Source: Chloroflexota bacterium
GTDB lineage: Bacteria; Chloroflexota; Limnocylindria; P2-11E
DNA: 49,544 bases
Assembly: GCA_005882765.1 (NCBI GenBank)
Contig: VBDV01000111.1
Span: 1 to 49,544 of the forward strand
Direction of reading: 5' to 3'
Shown: positions 1 through 6,667 of the stretch, in pieces
How the letters are laid out: each line of letters begins with the position of its first letter
Position numbering within the stretch: position 1 is the first letter of the stretch
The notes under the pieces: model-generated
Database searches by the model: none
What the model was told of the DNA's origin: nothing
What the model saw: the letters and a program-made list of their open reading frames with translations, nothing else
Program-made: the position numbers and the translations under genes

Positions 1-38
1 ATACACTCGCTTGTGCGCTTTTCTTCGGAACGGCGTCT

Positions 39-132
39 GAGAGTGCGGGGGCTCCGGTGAGTCCCTCGGTCTTCAAAACCGCTGACGGGGCGTAGAACGT
101 TCCGTGGTGGGTTCGACTCCCATGCACTCTCG
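39..132 (+). tRNA. selC: tRNA-Sec (anticodon TCA)
   Basis: This is a selenocysteine tRNA. The acceptor arms GAGAGTGC (39-46) and GCACTCTC (124-131) form the 8-bp stem typical of bacterial tRNA-Sec. The D-arm carries CTCCGGTGAG, the same string as in E. coli selC. The anticodon stem-loop is CGGT-CTTCAAA-ACCG with TCA in the loop. A long variable arm follows, then a 5-bp T-arm with loop TTCGACT. The total is 94 nt and CCA is not encoded. It implies UGA decoding as selenocysteine; selA, selB and selD are not in this window. The next CDS starts only 7 nt downstream. Confidence 0.95.
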
Positions 133-138
133 CTGGAC

Positions 139-1470
139 GTGACCGCAGAAGAGCTCGCCTCCGAACTCGAGACCGAAGGCCTCGACGAAGCTGCCGCCGC
201 CGAGCCGGGCCGCACCTCCGCGTGGTCGGCGCTCGAGCACCGCGATTTCCGGCTGTTCTGGGTCGGCCTCGTCGTCTCGAACATCGGGACGTGGATGCAG
301 CAGTTCGGTCTCGGGTGGCTCGTTGTCCAGCTCGCGATCAAGGACGGCGTCCCGCAGCTCGCCCCCTTCTATCTCGGCCTCGTCGGCCTTTCGCGCGCGC
401 TTCCCGGTCTTGCCTTCGGCCTCTTCGGTGGCGTCGTCGCCGATCGCGCCGATCGCCGTCGTCTGCTCCTGCTCACGCAGTCGAGCGCGGCGGTCGCCGC
501 GGCCGTCCTCGCGGCCCTCGCGATCACGAATCAGATCAACATCGTCGAGATCATCCTCATCAGCGCCCTGAACTCGATCATCTTCTCGTTCGATGCGCCC
601 ACGCGGCAGGCGATGGTGCCGCGCCTCGTCTCTGACAAACAGCTCATGAGCGCCATCGGCCTGAACTCGGCCGCGTTCAACGGAGCGACCCTGGTCGGTC
701 CGCTCGTCGGCGGAGTGCTGATCATCCCCTTCGGCGTCGGCGGTCTCATGCTCATCAACGCGATCTCGTACCTGGCGATCGTGATTGCGCTCCTGCTGAT
801 GCATCCGCAGCCGGTCATCGACTATGGACCGCGGCTCTCGCTTCTGAATTCGATCAGGGAGGGCCTGTCGTTCATTCGCGGGGACCCGGTATTGCGCTGG
901 GTCGTCGCGCTGAGCGTCGCGACGGCGCTGTTCACGCGCCCGTACATACAGCTCCTTCCCGCGGAGGCGCAGATGCTCGGCGTCGGGGCGATCGAGCTCT
1001 CCTGGCTCCTCGCGGCGTCGGGTGCCGGCGCGCTCGGCGGCGCCCTCCTGACCGCATCGCTCGGGGGTTGGAAGCATCGCGGTGCGCTGCTCGTGGGTGC
1101 AGCGTTCGCGCATGGCACGCTGCTCATCTTCTTCGGGCTGCAGCACACCGTTCTCGGCGCGCTGGTCTTCGTCGGCCTAACGAGCCTCGCCGTGATGGTC
1201 TATCTCGGAATGGCGAACACGCTCATGCAGACGCGCACCCCCGATGCGCTACGCGGGCGCGTGATGAGCGTCCAGACGATGGTCTTCATCGGTTTCATGC
1301 CGCTGGGGCAGATGGTCCTCGGATCGGTGGGAACGCTCGTCGGGATAAACAACGCGTTCCTGGTCGGGGGCATCATCGTGACGGCGGTCGCGGGGTACGC
1401 GGCACTTCGGGTCAGTGCGCTGCGCGAAGCGGTCGCGAGTGCGCGGCCGCGTGCTGCGACGAGCTCCTAG
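139..1470 (+). CDS. MFS transporter, MFS_3/EntS-like exporter
   Basis: A 443-aa major facilitator superfamily permease, probably a drug or siderophore-type exporter; the substrate is unknown. After a hydrophilic N-terminus, the segment ALEHRDFRLFWVG is the usual start of MFS_3 (EntS-like) proteins. GVVADRADRRRLL is the MFS motif A loop between TM2 and TM3. About twelve hydrophobic segments follow. The GTG start at 139 lies just after tRNA-Sec, so any ribosome binding site would sit inside the tRNA; an internal start is possible. The stop overlaps the stop of the convergent zinc-ribbon gene within a shared CTAG. Confidence 0.9.
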   Translation: MTAEELASELETEGLDEAAAAEPGRTSAWSALEHRDFRLFWVGLVVSNIGTWMQQFGLGWLVVQLAIKDGVPQLAPFYLGLVGLSRALPGLAFGLFGGVVADRADRRRLLLLTQSSAAVAAAVLAALAITNQINIVEIILISALNSIIFSFDAPTRQAMVPRLVSDKQLMSAIGLNSAAFNGATLVGPLVGGVLIIPFGVGGLMLINAISYLAIVIALLLMHPQPVIDYGPRLSLLNSIREGLSFIRGDPVLRWVVALSVATALFTRPYIQLLPAEAQMLGVGAIELSWLLAASGAGALGGALLTASLGGWKHRGALLVGAAFAHGTLLIFFGLQHTVLGALVFVGLTSLAVMVYLGMANTLMQTRTPDALRGRVMSVQTMVFIGFMPLGQMVLGSVGTLVGINNAFLVGGIIVTAVAGYAALRVSALREAVASARPRAATSS

Positions 1471-1730
1471 CCAGCGCGCGGACGGGCCGCGGGAGCCTTT
1501 GCGATCAGCGCGGGTTGTGATGGCGTGCGCTCGCCGCCCTTGCGCCCGACGGCCTTCTTCGTGACTCCGAGTCGGTCCTGATAGCAGTGGGCGCAGAGCA
1601 TCGCGTCCCCGACGGCGAGTTGGATGTATGCGTCCGACCCGCAGTCGGCGCAGCGTCCGGGTACGTGCCGCTCCATCATCAGGAAGGGGCGTGCAGGATT
1701 ACGGCCATAGATGAGTCTCCTAAAGCGCAT
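1467..1730 (-). CDS. Small zinc-ribbon protein, function unknown
   Basis: An 87-aa protein of unknown function. The centre holds two CxxC knuckles, CADC and CAHC, separated by about 16 residues, which is a compact zinc ribbon. The C-terminus is basic and rich in Ala, Pro and Lys. The ATG at 1730 has a GGAG about 7 nt upstream and is preferred over the internal MM at about residue 18. The gene is divergent from imuA; its start touches the putative -35 element of the imuA promoter. It converges tail to tail with the MFS gene. No enzymatic motif is visible. Confidence 0.65.
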   Translation of the reverse strand: MRFRRLIYGRNPARPFLMMERHVPGRCADCGSDAYIQLAVGDAMLCAHCYQDRLGVTKKAVGRKGGERTPSQPALIAKAPAARPRAG

Positions 1731-1758
1731 TGACAGGCTCCGAGAGCTCGGATAGCCT
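1730..1758 (+). promoter_or_regulatory. Putative imuA promoter (-35 TTGACA, -10 TAGCCT)
   Basis: TTGACA at 1730-1735 is followed, after 17 nt, by TAGCCT at 1753-1758. A LexA-type operator begins 1 nt further on, so repressor would cover the expected transcription start. The -35 is a perfect match; the -10 is weak. Confidence 0.5.
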
Positions 1759-1759
1759 C

Positions 1760-1775
1760 TAGAACGTCCGTTCTA
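1760..1775. promoter_or_regulatory. LexA (SOS) box upstream of imuA
   Basis: TAGAACGTCCGTTCTA has 6-bp perfect palindromic arms around a 4-nt centre. It fits GAAC-N4-GTTC, the Gram-positive/actinobacterial type LexA operator. A second copy of the motif lies before dnaE2 at 8630-8645. It sits 65 bp upstream of the imuA start, on top of the promoter, and would place imuA-imuB-DUF6504 under SOS control. Confidence 0.85.
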
Positions 1776-1840
1776 ACAACCTGAAATGTGGCCAGCAACA
1801 GGTTGAAACGGACGGTTCGCGAACGAACAAGGGGAGCGAC

Positions 1841-2554
1841 GTGGCGGAGAACGCGCTGGCCGGTGCGATCGCGCGTATTGAAGGGCGCTTTGGCGTACAC
1901 GCGCTTGCGCGCGGCAGTACAAGCGAGCGCCATCGCAGCGAACTCGTCATCGCGACGAAATCATCACTCGATGATGTGATCGGAGGCGGGCTCATCGCCG
2001 GCGAGCCCATCGCATTCATCGGTCCACCAAGCGTTGGCAAGCTCCAACTCGCCCTCCGCGCGACCGCGTCAGCGCAAGCGCAGGGGGGAATGGCCGCGTG
2101 GATCGATCCGACGTCGTCGTTCGACCCCATCGCCGCGCAGCGTGCGAGCGTCGATCTGGAGCGGCTCATCGTCGTCCGCGCGCGCGGCACACATCTCGCG
2201 CTCGCGACGGCCGCGGCACTCCGCAGCGAGGGCTTTCGCCTCGTAGTCGTTGACGTCGGCGACCGTGCGTTCGGCGGGACGAATGTCGATGACATCGCGC
2301 CGGCGCTCTCCGCGGTCCGCGGATCGCCCGCCGCGCTCCTCGTCGTCGCGGGCGAGCCTGGACGGCGCGTCGCGATCCCGACGTTCTTGTTCGAACGCGT
2401 CGCGTGGGAGCGTCGGTTCGATCGCACCGTGGGGTGGTCGTTCGCGGTAGGGCGCGCGCACGCGAGCGATCGCGCGCTTTTCTGCGTGACGTCGCTCGAG
2501 GGCACGCTTGCCGATCTCGGCACGCGTCCGGATCTCGCCCAGGTCGCGGTATGA
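1841..2554 (+). CDS. imuA: ImuA-type RecA-like mutasome protein
   Basis: A 237-aa RecA-fold protein of the ImuA/SulA-like group, which works with ImuB and DnaE2 in SOS mutagenesis. A P-loop-like stretch GPPSVGKL is at residues 61-68, preceded by LDDVIGGGLIAGEP, which resembles the RecA N-terminal core. The last P-loop position is Leu instead of Thr/Ser, so ATP hydrolysis may be lost. A Walker B-like hydrophobic strand (LVVVDVGD) follows at about residue 130. GTG start at 1841 with GGGGAG at 1831-1836. It is followed 1 nt later by imuB. The identity rests on context (SOS box, imuB, dnaE2) as much as on motifs. Confidence 0.85.
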   Translation: MAENALAGAIARIEGRFGVHALARGSTSERHRSELVIATKSSLDDVIGGGLIAGEPIAFIGPPSVGKLQLALRATASAQAQGGMAAWIDPTSSFDPIAAQRASVDLERLIVVRARGTHLALATAAALRSEGFRLVVVDVGDRAFGGTNVDDIAPALSAVRGSPAALLVVAGEPGRRVAIPTFLFERVAWERRFDRTVGWSFAVGRAHASDRALFCVTSLEGTLADLGTRPDLAQVAV

Positions 2555-2555
2555 C

Positions 2556-3551
2556 ATGAGAGATCCGGTCACGCTCGCGATCGTCGTGACCGACGCGCCG
2601 GACCTCCATGGCCGGTTGCTCGCGACACTCCATGCGGCGCTCCCGCGGGTGGGTGTGCTCGATCCGTGCGCGTTCGTCTGCGATCTCGCCGGCACCGAGG
2701 AGCTTCTCGGCGCACCCACTCGGATCGCGCGGAACGTGCTGGCGCGCTGCGCGCGGGCCGGCGCTCGCGCTTCGGCGGGAATCGCGCCGACGCCATTCGT
2801 CGCGCGCGTCGTCGCGGAGCGAACGCCACCGGGCGAAGTGCGCTTGGTGGACGACGGCCGCGCGTTCCTCGCGCCGCTGCCACTCGATGTGCTCCCGGTC
2901 GACGTGAAAGTGCACGACGAGCTGCGACTGCTCGGCCTGCGGACCGTCGGCGAATTCGCGGATCTGCCGCGCGGGTCGGTCTTCGACCGGTTCGGGAGTG
3001 CCGTGGCGCGCGCGCACGCGCTCGCGCGAGGCGAGTACGGCGATATGGTCCGTGCTTCGGCCCCACCGCGCCGGATCCGTGCGCGCCGTGCGTGGGATGA
3101 CGCGATCGGCTCGCGCGAGCAGCTCGTCTTCGCGCTGCGTGTCGTGGTGGACGAGATCTCTGGGGCGCTCGCACGAGATGGCTTCGCCGCGCTCCGCCTC
3201 GAGCTCCGGCTGGACCGCGAGGACGCCGGACCGCTCCGGATCGAGCGCACCGTGCTCCCGCCGACCCGCGAAGCCGCTGCGCTGTTGCGCTCGCTCCGCT
3301 GGGCGCTCGAGGAACGAAGCGAGCTCGGCCTCGTGACCGGCTGCGCGCTCGAGGTGCCCGAGGTCGAGCCCGCGCGCGGCCGGCAGATCGGCCTCTTCGC
3401 GCCCGATGGCGCGCGCGCCGAAGAGGCGATCGCGACCGCTCGCTACCTGCGCGCGAAGCTCGGCACGGGCGCGGTGCTGCGCGCGCGCGTCGCCGACGAA
3501 GCCGCGCGGCTACCCGAGCGCGCGACCGAATGGGTGGAGGTGATCGCATGA
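2556..3551 (+). CDS. imuB: ImuB-type Y-family polymerase-like protein, N-terminally short
   Basis: A 331-aa Y-family polymerase homologue that acts as the non-catalytic hub of the ImuA/ImuB/DnaE2 complex. It begins at the part of the palm domain that ends in LAGTEELLGAP, followed by the GIAPTPFVARVVA strand-helix, the LRLLGLRTVGEFADLP helix-hairpin-helix and a little-finger domain. The first ~90 residues of usual ImuB proteins, including the N-terminal palm strand, are absent. QIGLF at residues 277-281 matches the beta-clamp binding motif. ATG at 2556 is 1 nt after the imuA stop; an upstream in-frame start at 2508 would add only 16 non-homologous residues. The stop overlaps the next start (ATGA). 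Confidence 0.85.
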   Translation: MRDPVTLAIVVTDAPDLHGRLLATLHAALPRVGVLDPCAFVCDLAGTEELLGAPTRIARNVLARCARAGARASAGIAPTPFVARVVAERTPPGEVRLVDDGRAFLAPLPLDVLPVDVKVHDELRLLGLRTVGEFADLPRGSVFDRFGSAVARAHALARGEYGDMVRASAPPRRIRARRAWDDAIGSREQLVFALRVVVDEISGALARDGFAALRLELRLDREDAGPLRIERTVLPPTREAAALLRSLRWALEERSELGLVTGCALEVPEVEPARGRQIGLFAPDGARAEEAIATARYLRAKLGTGAVLRARVADEAARLPERATEWVEVIA

Positions 3552-3796
3552 GGCTCTTTGCCGAACCGCTTCCCGCGAAGCTCGTGTGGGATGAGGGTGA
3601 GCTCGTCGCTCTGATCGTCGCCGGTCATCGCCACACCGTCGTCGAGCAAATGCGCCGCTGGCGTGTGGAAGCCGACTGGTGGAAGGACAACGTGTCCCGC
3701 GACTACGTGACCCTCCGGACCGCGGATGGCCTGGTGTGCGATGTCTACGGAGATAGGCGCTCTGGTGCCTGGTGGCTGCAGCGCGTGATGGATTAG
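3548..3796 (+). CDS. DUF6504-type small protein linked to imuB
   Basis: An 82-aa protein matching the DUF6504 pattern: a basic R-R-W-R-V segment, then DWW, then RDYVTLRTADGLVCDVY, and a C-terminal WWLQRVMD. Such domains occur as small proteins or C-terminal extensions beside Y-family polymerases in actinobacteria and relatives; their biochemical role is not known. The ATG at 3548 overlaps the imuB stop by 4 nt, indicating translational coupling and a role in the same mutasome. A longer reading from 3530 exists but lies inside imuB. Confidence 0.8.
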   Translation: MRLFAEPLPAKLVWDEGELVALIVAGHRHTVVEQMRRWRVEADWWKDNVSRDYVTLRTADGLVCDVYGDRRSGAWWLQRVMD

Positions 3797-3817
3797 TCGA
3801 AAACAAGTCCGGTTGTC

Positions 3818-3895
3818 GGGCCGAGCGGGTTCCCCCACCGCTTTTGTCTCGCCATCGTTACGGAGATCGCTCCAGTGGGGGAGACCGCTCGGCCC
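3818..3895. repeat. Long imperfect hairpin downstream of DUF6504 gene
   Basis: GGGCCGAGCGG (3818-3828) pairs with CCGCTCGGCCC (3885-3895), and CCCCCAC (3832-3838) with GTGGGGG (3875-3881). Only a 3x3 internal loop separates the two helices. The 36-nt apical loop contains a further GGAG/CTCC mini-hairpin (3862-3873). It lies 22 nt after the DUF6504 stop. It could be a terminator-like structure, a structured RNA or a relic of a small palindromic element; there is no clear T-tract. Confidence 0.7.
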
Positions 3896-3911
3896 TTCCG
3901 GCGCGTTTCCT

Positions 3912-4106
3912 GTGCGAGTGGCCATTCTGAAAACGCTCGCGCTCATCATCGCCGTTCTCGGGATGGCGCTAGTCGAACCAGTTCGGCGAAAAACGGTGAC
4001 CGACGACGACGAGGACGTCGGTCTCTTCGTCGGATCCGCTCACGCGCTCCCGGCCAAGCATCCGGCTCGCGCCGCGGCCGTGGGGAGGCGCTCAACCCCT
4101 CGCTAG
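3912..4106 (+). CDS. Possible small single-TM protein
   Basis: A 64-aa reading frame from GTG 3912. It starts with a basic residue, then a hydrophobic stretch (ILKTLALIIAVLGMALV), then a hydrophilic acidic and basic tail containing a DDDED cluster. This is the shape of a small membrane-anchored peptide. No convincing ribosome binding site is present and no family is recognised. It may simply be an open frame in GC-rich DNA. Confidence 0.25.
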   Translation: MRVAILKTLALIIAVLGMALVEPVRRKTVTDDDEDVGLFVGSAHALPAKHPARAAAVGRRSTPR

Positions 4107-4223
4107 CCACCACCCATCTCCACGTTCGTCGCAGAACGAGACAAGCGCGTCATGGACTAGCCGAAGGTCATGGGACTACCGGTCAATTGCTCAGACCGGC
4201 CAGTCAAGCGAGCCTTCCCGCGC

Positions 4224-6665
4224 ATGCGTCGGATCTTCATCGTCGTGTTCGCCGCCACCCTCTTCGCGGCGAGCGCCATCACACAGAAGGCTCAAGCCAA
4301 TGGGATCGTCGCAACGTGGCCCGTCGGCCATCAGCCATTCGGCATAGCCATCGACCCGAGCGACGGACGCGTGTTCGTGGCGAACAGCGGCACGACGGTG
4401 AACCCAACTGTTTCGGTCGTGAATCCAGCCGCAGGCACTGTAGCGAGCCTCGCGACGAGTGGCACGTCTGATCTTGTCGCGGTCGACTCGGCCGCCCGCC
4501 GCCTCTACTCCTCGAACGCGAACAGCACGCTCGACGTATTCGATCTGGCAAACGGCGCGCGCATCGCCACGGTGGCGGTCGGAGCGGGACTCGGTGTCGC
4601 CGTCGATCCGGCGACCCGGCGCGTTTATGTCGCCGGCGGGACGGGGCCATTCGCGGTGGTCGATGGAGTCACCAACTCAGTCGTCGCGACTCGGAGCGTG
4701 CCTTCGGGTCAGGTCTGGTTTGCGGTCGCGCTCGATCCTGGGATGCACCGCGTATATGTGAGCAACATCGACCAGACCAAGCCAACGCTCGAGGTCTTGG
4801 ACGACCGCGATCTTTCGCTCGTCAGCGAACTCCCGATGCCGAAGGTGATCCGCTGGGGCGTAGCGGTCGATGCCTCGCGACACTCCATCTATTTGGCCGC
4901 AACGGATCCTGCCGGATCTTCGAACTCGAGCTTCTACGTACTCGATCCCTCGAGCTTTGCGATCACCCAAACAACGGCTCTTACCGGATTCCCGTTCGGG
5001 ATAGCTCAATCACCACTCACCCACCGGATCTACGTCACAGACGCTGCAGCCAACCGCGTGTACGAGCTCGACGACACGACGTTCGCCATCACCTCGACCA
5101 CCCCATTACCGTGGGGGCCCTCTCTCGCCGCGATGCACCCGGATGGAAGGCTGTACGTTGCCGGATACCAGGGGACGGGGGCCGACGTTTTGGCGGCCCT
5201 CGCCGTCGCGAGCGCGCCGGTGGTCGACAGCGTGACCCTCAGCCCGGATCCACCTCGGGTCCACGACACCCTCCATGCCTTTGCCCAGGGCCACGACTCC
5301 CAGGGGTACACGATGAATCAATCGGCCTTCAGATTTGAGTGGTCTCGGAACGGAGGGCCGTTCTTTCCCGGCATGCAGGATTTCAGCCTCGACAGCGCCG
5401 GCGCTCGCCGTGGTGACACGATCACCGTCCGGGTCACGCTCACCGACGGAGGTCAGGTAAGCGCGCCGAAGAGCGCTTCAGTGGTAGTCGCCGACAGCGC
5501 GCCGATCGTCACGAGTGTCGTGCTCTCGGACCCAAGTCCGACGACGAATGAGATTCTGACCGCAACCGCGGCCGCGACTGACGCTGACAACGACCCACTC
5601 ACCTTCGCGTTCACCTGGAAGGTCAATAACGTCGTGCGTAGAACCGTTTCAGGGCCTAGCCGAACGGACACGTTCGATCTCGGAGTCGCCGGCAACGGAG
5701 ATCGCGGCGACACTGTGACGGTCGACGTCTCCGCCTCGGACGGGACGCTTCAGAGCTTTGGCTTTGCCGGCGCCTTTACCACTGTGGCGAACTCGGCCCC
5801 GACCGTCGGAGTGACTCTCAGCAGCACGACGCCAACATCGGGGGACGTTGTGACGGCAACCGCGAGCGGCCAGGATCCTGATCACGACTCGTTGGCCTAC
5901 ACGTTCACATGGACGGTGAACGGCGCGGTCCGCCGAACAACGGTGGGAGCGAACGCGACGGACAGCTTCGATCTGGCCGTAGCCGGGAACGGCGACCGCG
6001 GCGACACAGTGGGAGTCGCGGTCACAGTCTCGGACGGTTCGCTCGAAAGTGGACCGGCATCGGCAAACGCGACCGTGGTGAACACACCTCCGCTCGCTAG
6101 CGTTGCTCTAACCCCGGCGGCGCCGACAACGAACACGGTCGTGAGCGCAACCGCCACGGCCAGCGACGCGGACGGGGATCAGCTCCGCTACTCATTCACC
6201 TGGCGCGTCAACGGTGCGGTGCGTAGGACGTCGTCAGGATCGAACCCCATGGACAGCCTCGATCTAGGGCTCGCTGGGAACGGCAGTCGCGGCGACGCCA
6301 TCGTCGTCGAGCTGGTGGTCTCGGATGGAACCGCCGATAGCGATGTGGCGCTCGCAACGACCACCGTCGCCGATTCGGCCCCCACCGTGACGGTCTCGCT
6401 GAACACGACGACGCCCACGACAAAAAGCCGTCTCGTTGCCACCGCGGTCGGCTCGGATGCTGACAGCGATCCCGTGACGTTCACCTACGCGTGGCAGATC
6501 AACAAGAAAGTCAAGCAAACGACGACCACAACCGCGACGACCAATGCCTTTGACCTGGCCGGTAGGGTCAACGACGGCGATGTCGTCACCGTGACGGTGA
6601 CCGCGACCGACGGTACGTTGACCACGACGAGCGCGACCATCAGCACGACTGTCCGCAACCACTAG
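4224..6665 (+). CDS. Secreted YVTN-type beta-propeller protein with Ig-like repeats
   Basis: An extracellular protein of about 813 aa. Start 4224 gives a clean signal peptide (MRRIFIVVFAATLFAASA..., cleavage near AQA). An upstream ATG at 4170 would add 18 polar residues. The first ~330 residues repeat a G-[VI]-A-[VI]-D-P pattern followed by R-[VIL]-Y-V, typical of YVTN/NHL beta-propeller blades. Then come one degenerate and four clear ~97-residue Ig/PKD-like repeats with the pattern SAPxVxxVxLS...TATAxxxDADxDxLxFxFTW. The likely role is surface adhesion or binding; no enzyme motif is visible. It is convergent with the downstream receiver/GAF gene, with 2 nt between them. Confidence 0.8.
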   Translation: MRRIFIVVFAATLFAASAITQKAQANGIVATWPVGHQPFGIAIDPSDGRVFVANSGTTVNPTVSVVNPAAGTVASLATSGTSDLVAVDSAARRLYSSNANSTLDVFDLANGARIATVAVGAGLGVAVDPATRRVYVAGGTGPFAVVDGVTNSVVATRSVPSGQVWFAVALDPGMHRVYVSNIDQTKPTLEVLDDRDLSLVSELPMPKVIRWGVAVDASRHSIYLAATDPAGSSNSSFYVLDPSSFAITQTTALTGFPFGIAQSPLTHRIYVTDAAANRVYELDDTTFAITSTTPLPWGPSLAAMHPDGRLYVAGYQGTGADVLAALAVASAPVVDSVTLSPDPPRVHDTLHAFAQGHDSQGYTMNQSAFRFEWSRNGGPFFPGMQDFSLDSAGARRGDTITVRVTLTDGGQVSAPKSASVVVADSAPIVTSVVLSDPSPTTNEILTATAAATDADNDPLTFAFTWKVNNVVRRTVSGPSRTDTFDLGVAGNGDRGDTVTVDVSASDGTLQSFGFAGAFTTVANSAPTVGVTLSSTTPTSGDVVTATASGQDPDHDSLAYTFTWTVNGAVRRTTVGANATDSFDLAVAGNGDRGDTVGVAVTVSDGSLESGPASANATVVNTPPLASVALTPAAPTTNTVVSATATASDADGDQLRYSFTWRVNGAVRRTSSGSNPMDSLDLGLAGNGSRGDAIVVELVVSDGTADSDVALATTTVADSAPTVTVSLNTTTPTTKSRLVATAVGSDADSDPVTFTYAWQINKKVKQTTTTTATTNAFDLAGRVNDGDVVTVTVTATDGTLTTTSATISTTVRNH
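5490..6657 (+). repeat. Four tandem ~290-nt repeats encoding Ig-like domains
   Basis: Units begin near 5490, 5787, 6077 and 6370. Each encodes a variant of [VA][DN][ST][AP]P.V..V.L followed by a DADxDxL box and FTWxVNxxVRRT. A more diverged unit precedes them near 5205. The repeats are conserved at protein level more than at DNA level. Confidence 0.7.
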
Positions 6666-6667
6666 CC

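Larger units (their letters stand above)
3797..4223. other. Gap between the imuB operon and the propeller gene
   Basis: About 430 nt without a well-supported gene. It holds a long hairpin (3818-3895), one weak small ORF (3912-4106) and a short inverted repeat, CCGGTC/GACCGG, near 4180-4200. No recognisable mobile element or tRNA is seen. Confidence 0.6.

Noticed and set aside
91-102. GAACGTTC in the tRNA-Sec variable arm as a LexA box
   Set aside because: There is no spacer between half-sites, and it is explained by the variable-arm stem.
73-1146. 357-aa minus-strand frame opposite the MFS gene
   Set aside because: Arg/Asp/Glu-rich shadow of GC-rich coding DNA; the plus-strand frame has clear TM helices and MFS motifs.
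1815-1824. GTTCGCGAAC palindrome before imuA as a second LexA box
   Set aside because: The half-sites are in the reverse order (GTTC...GAAC) with no 4-nt centre, so it does not fit the GAAC-N4-GTTC operator.
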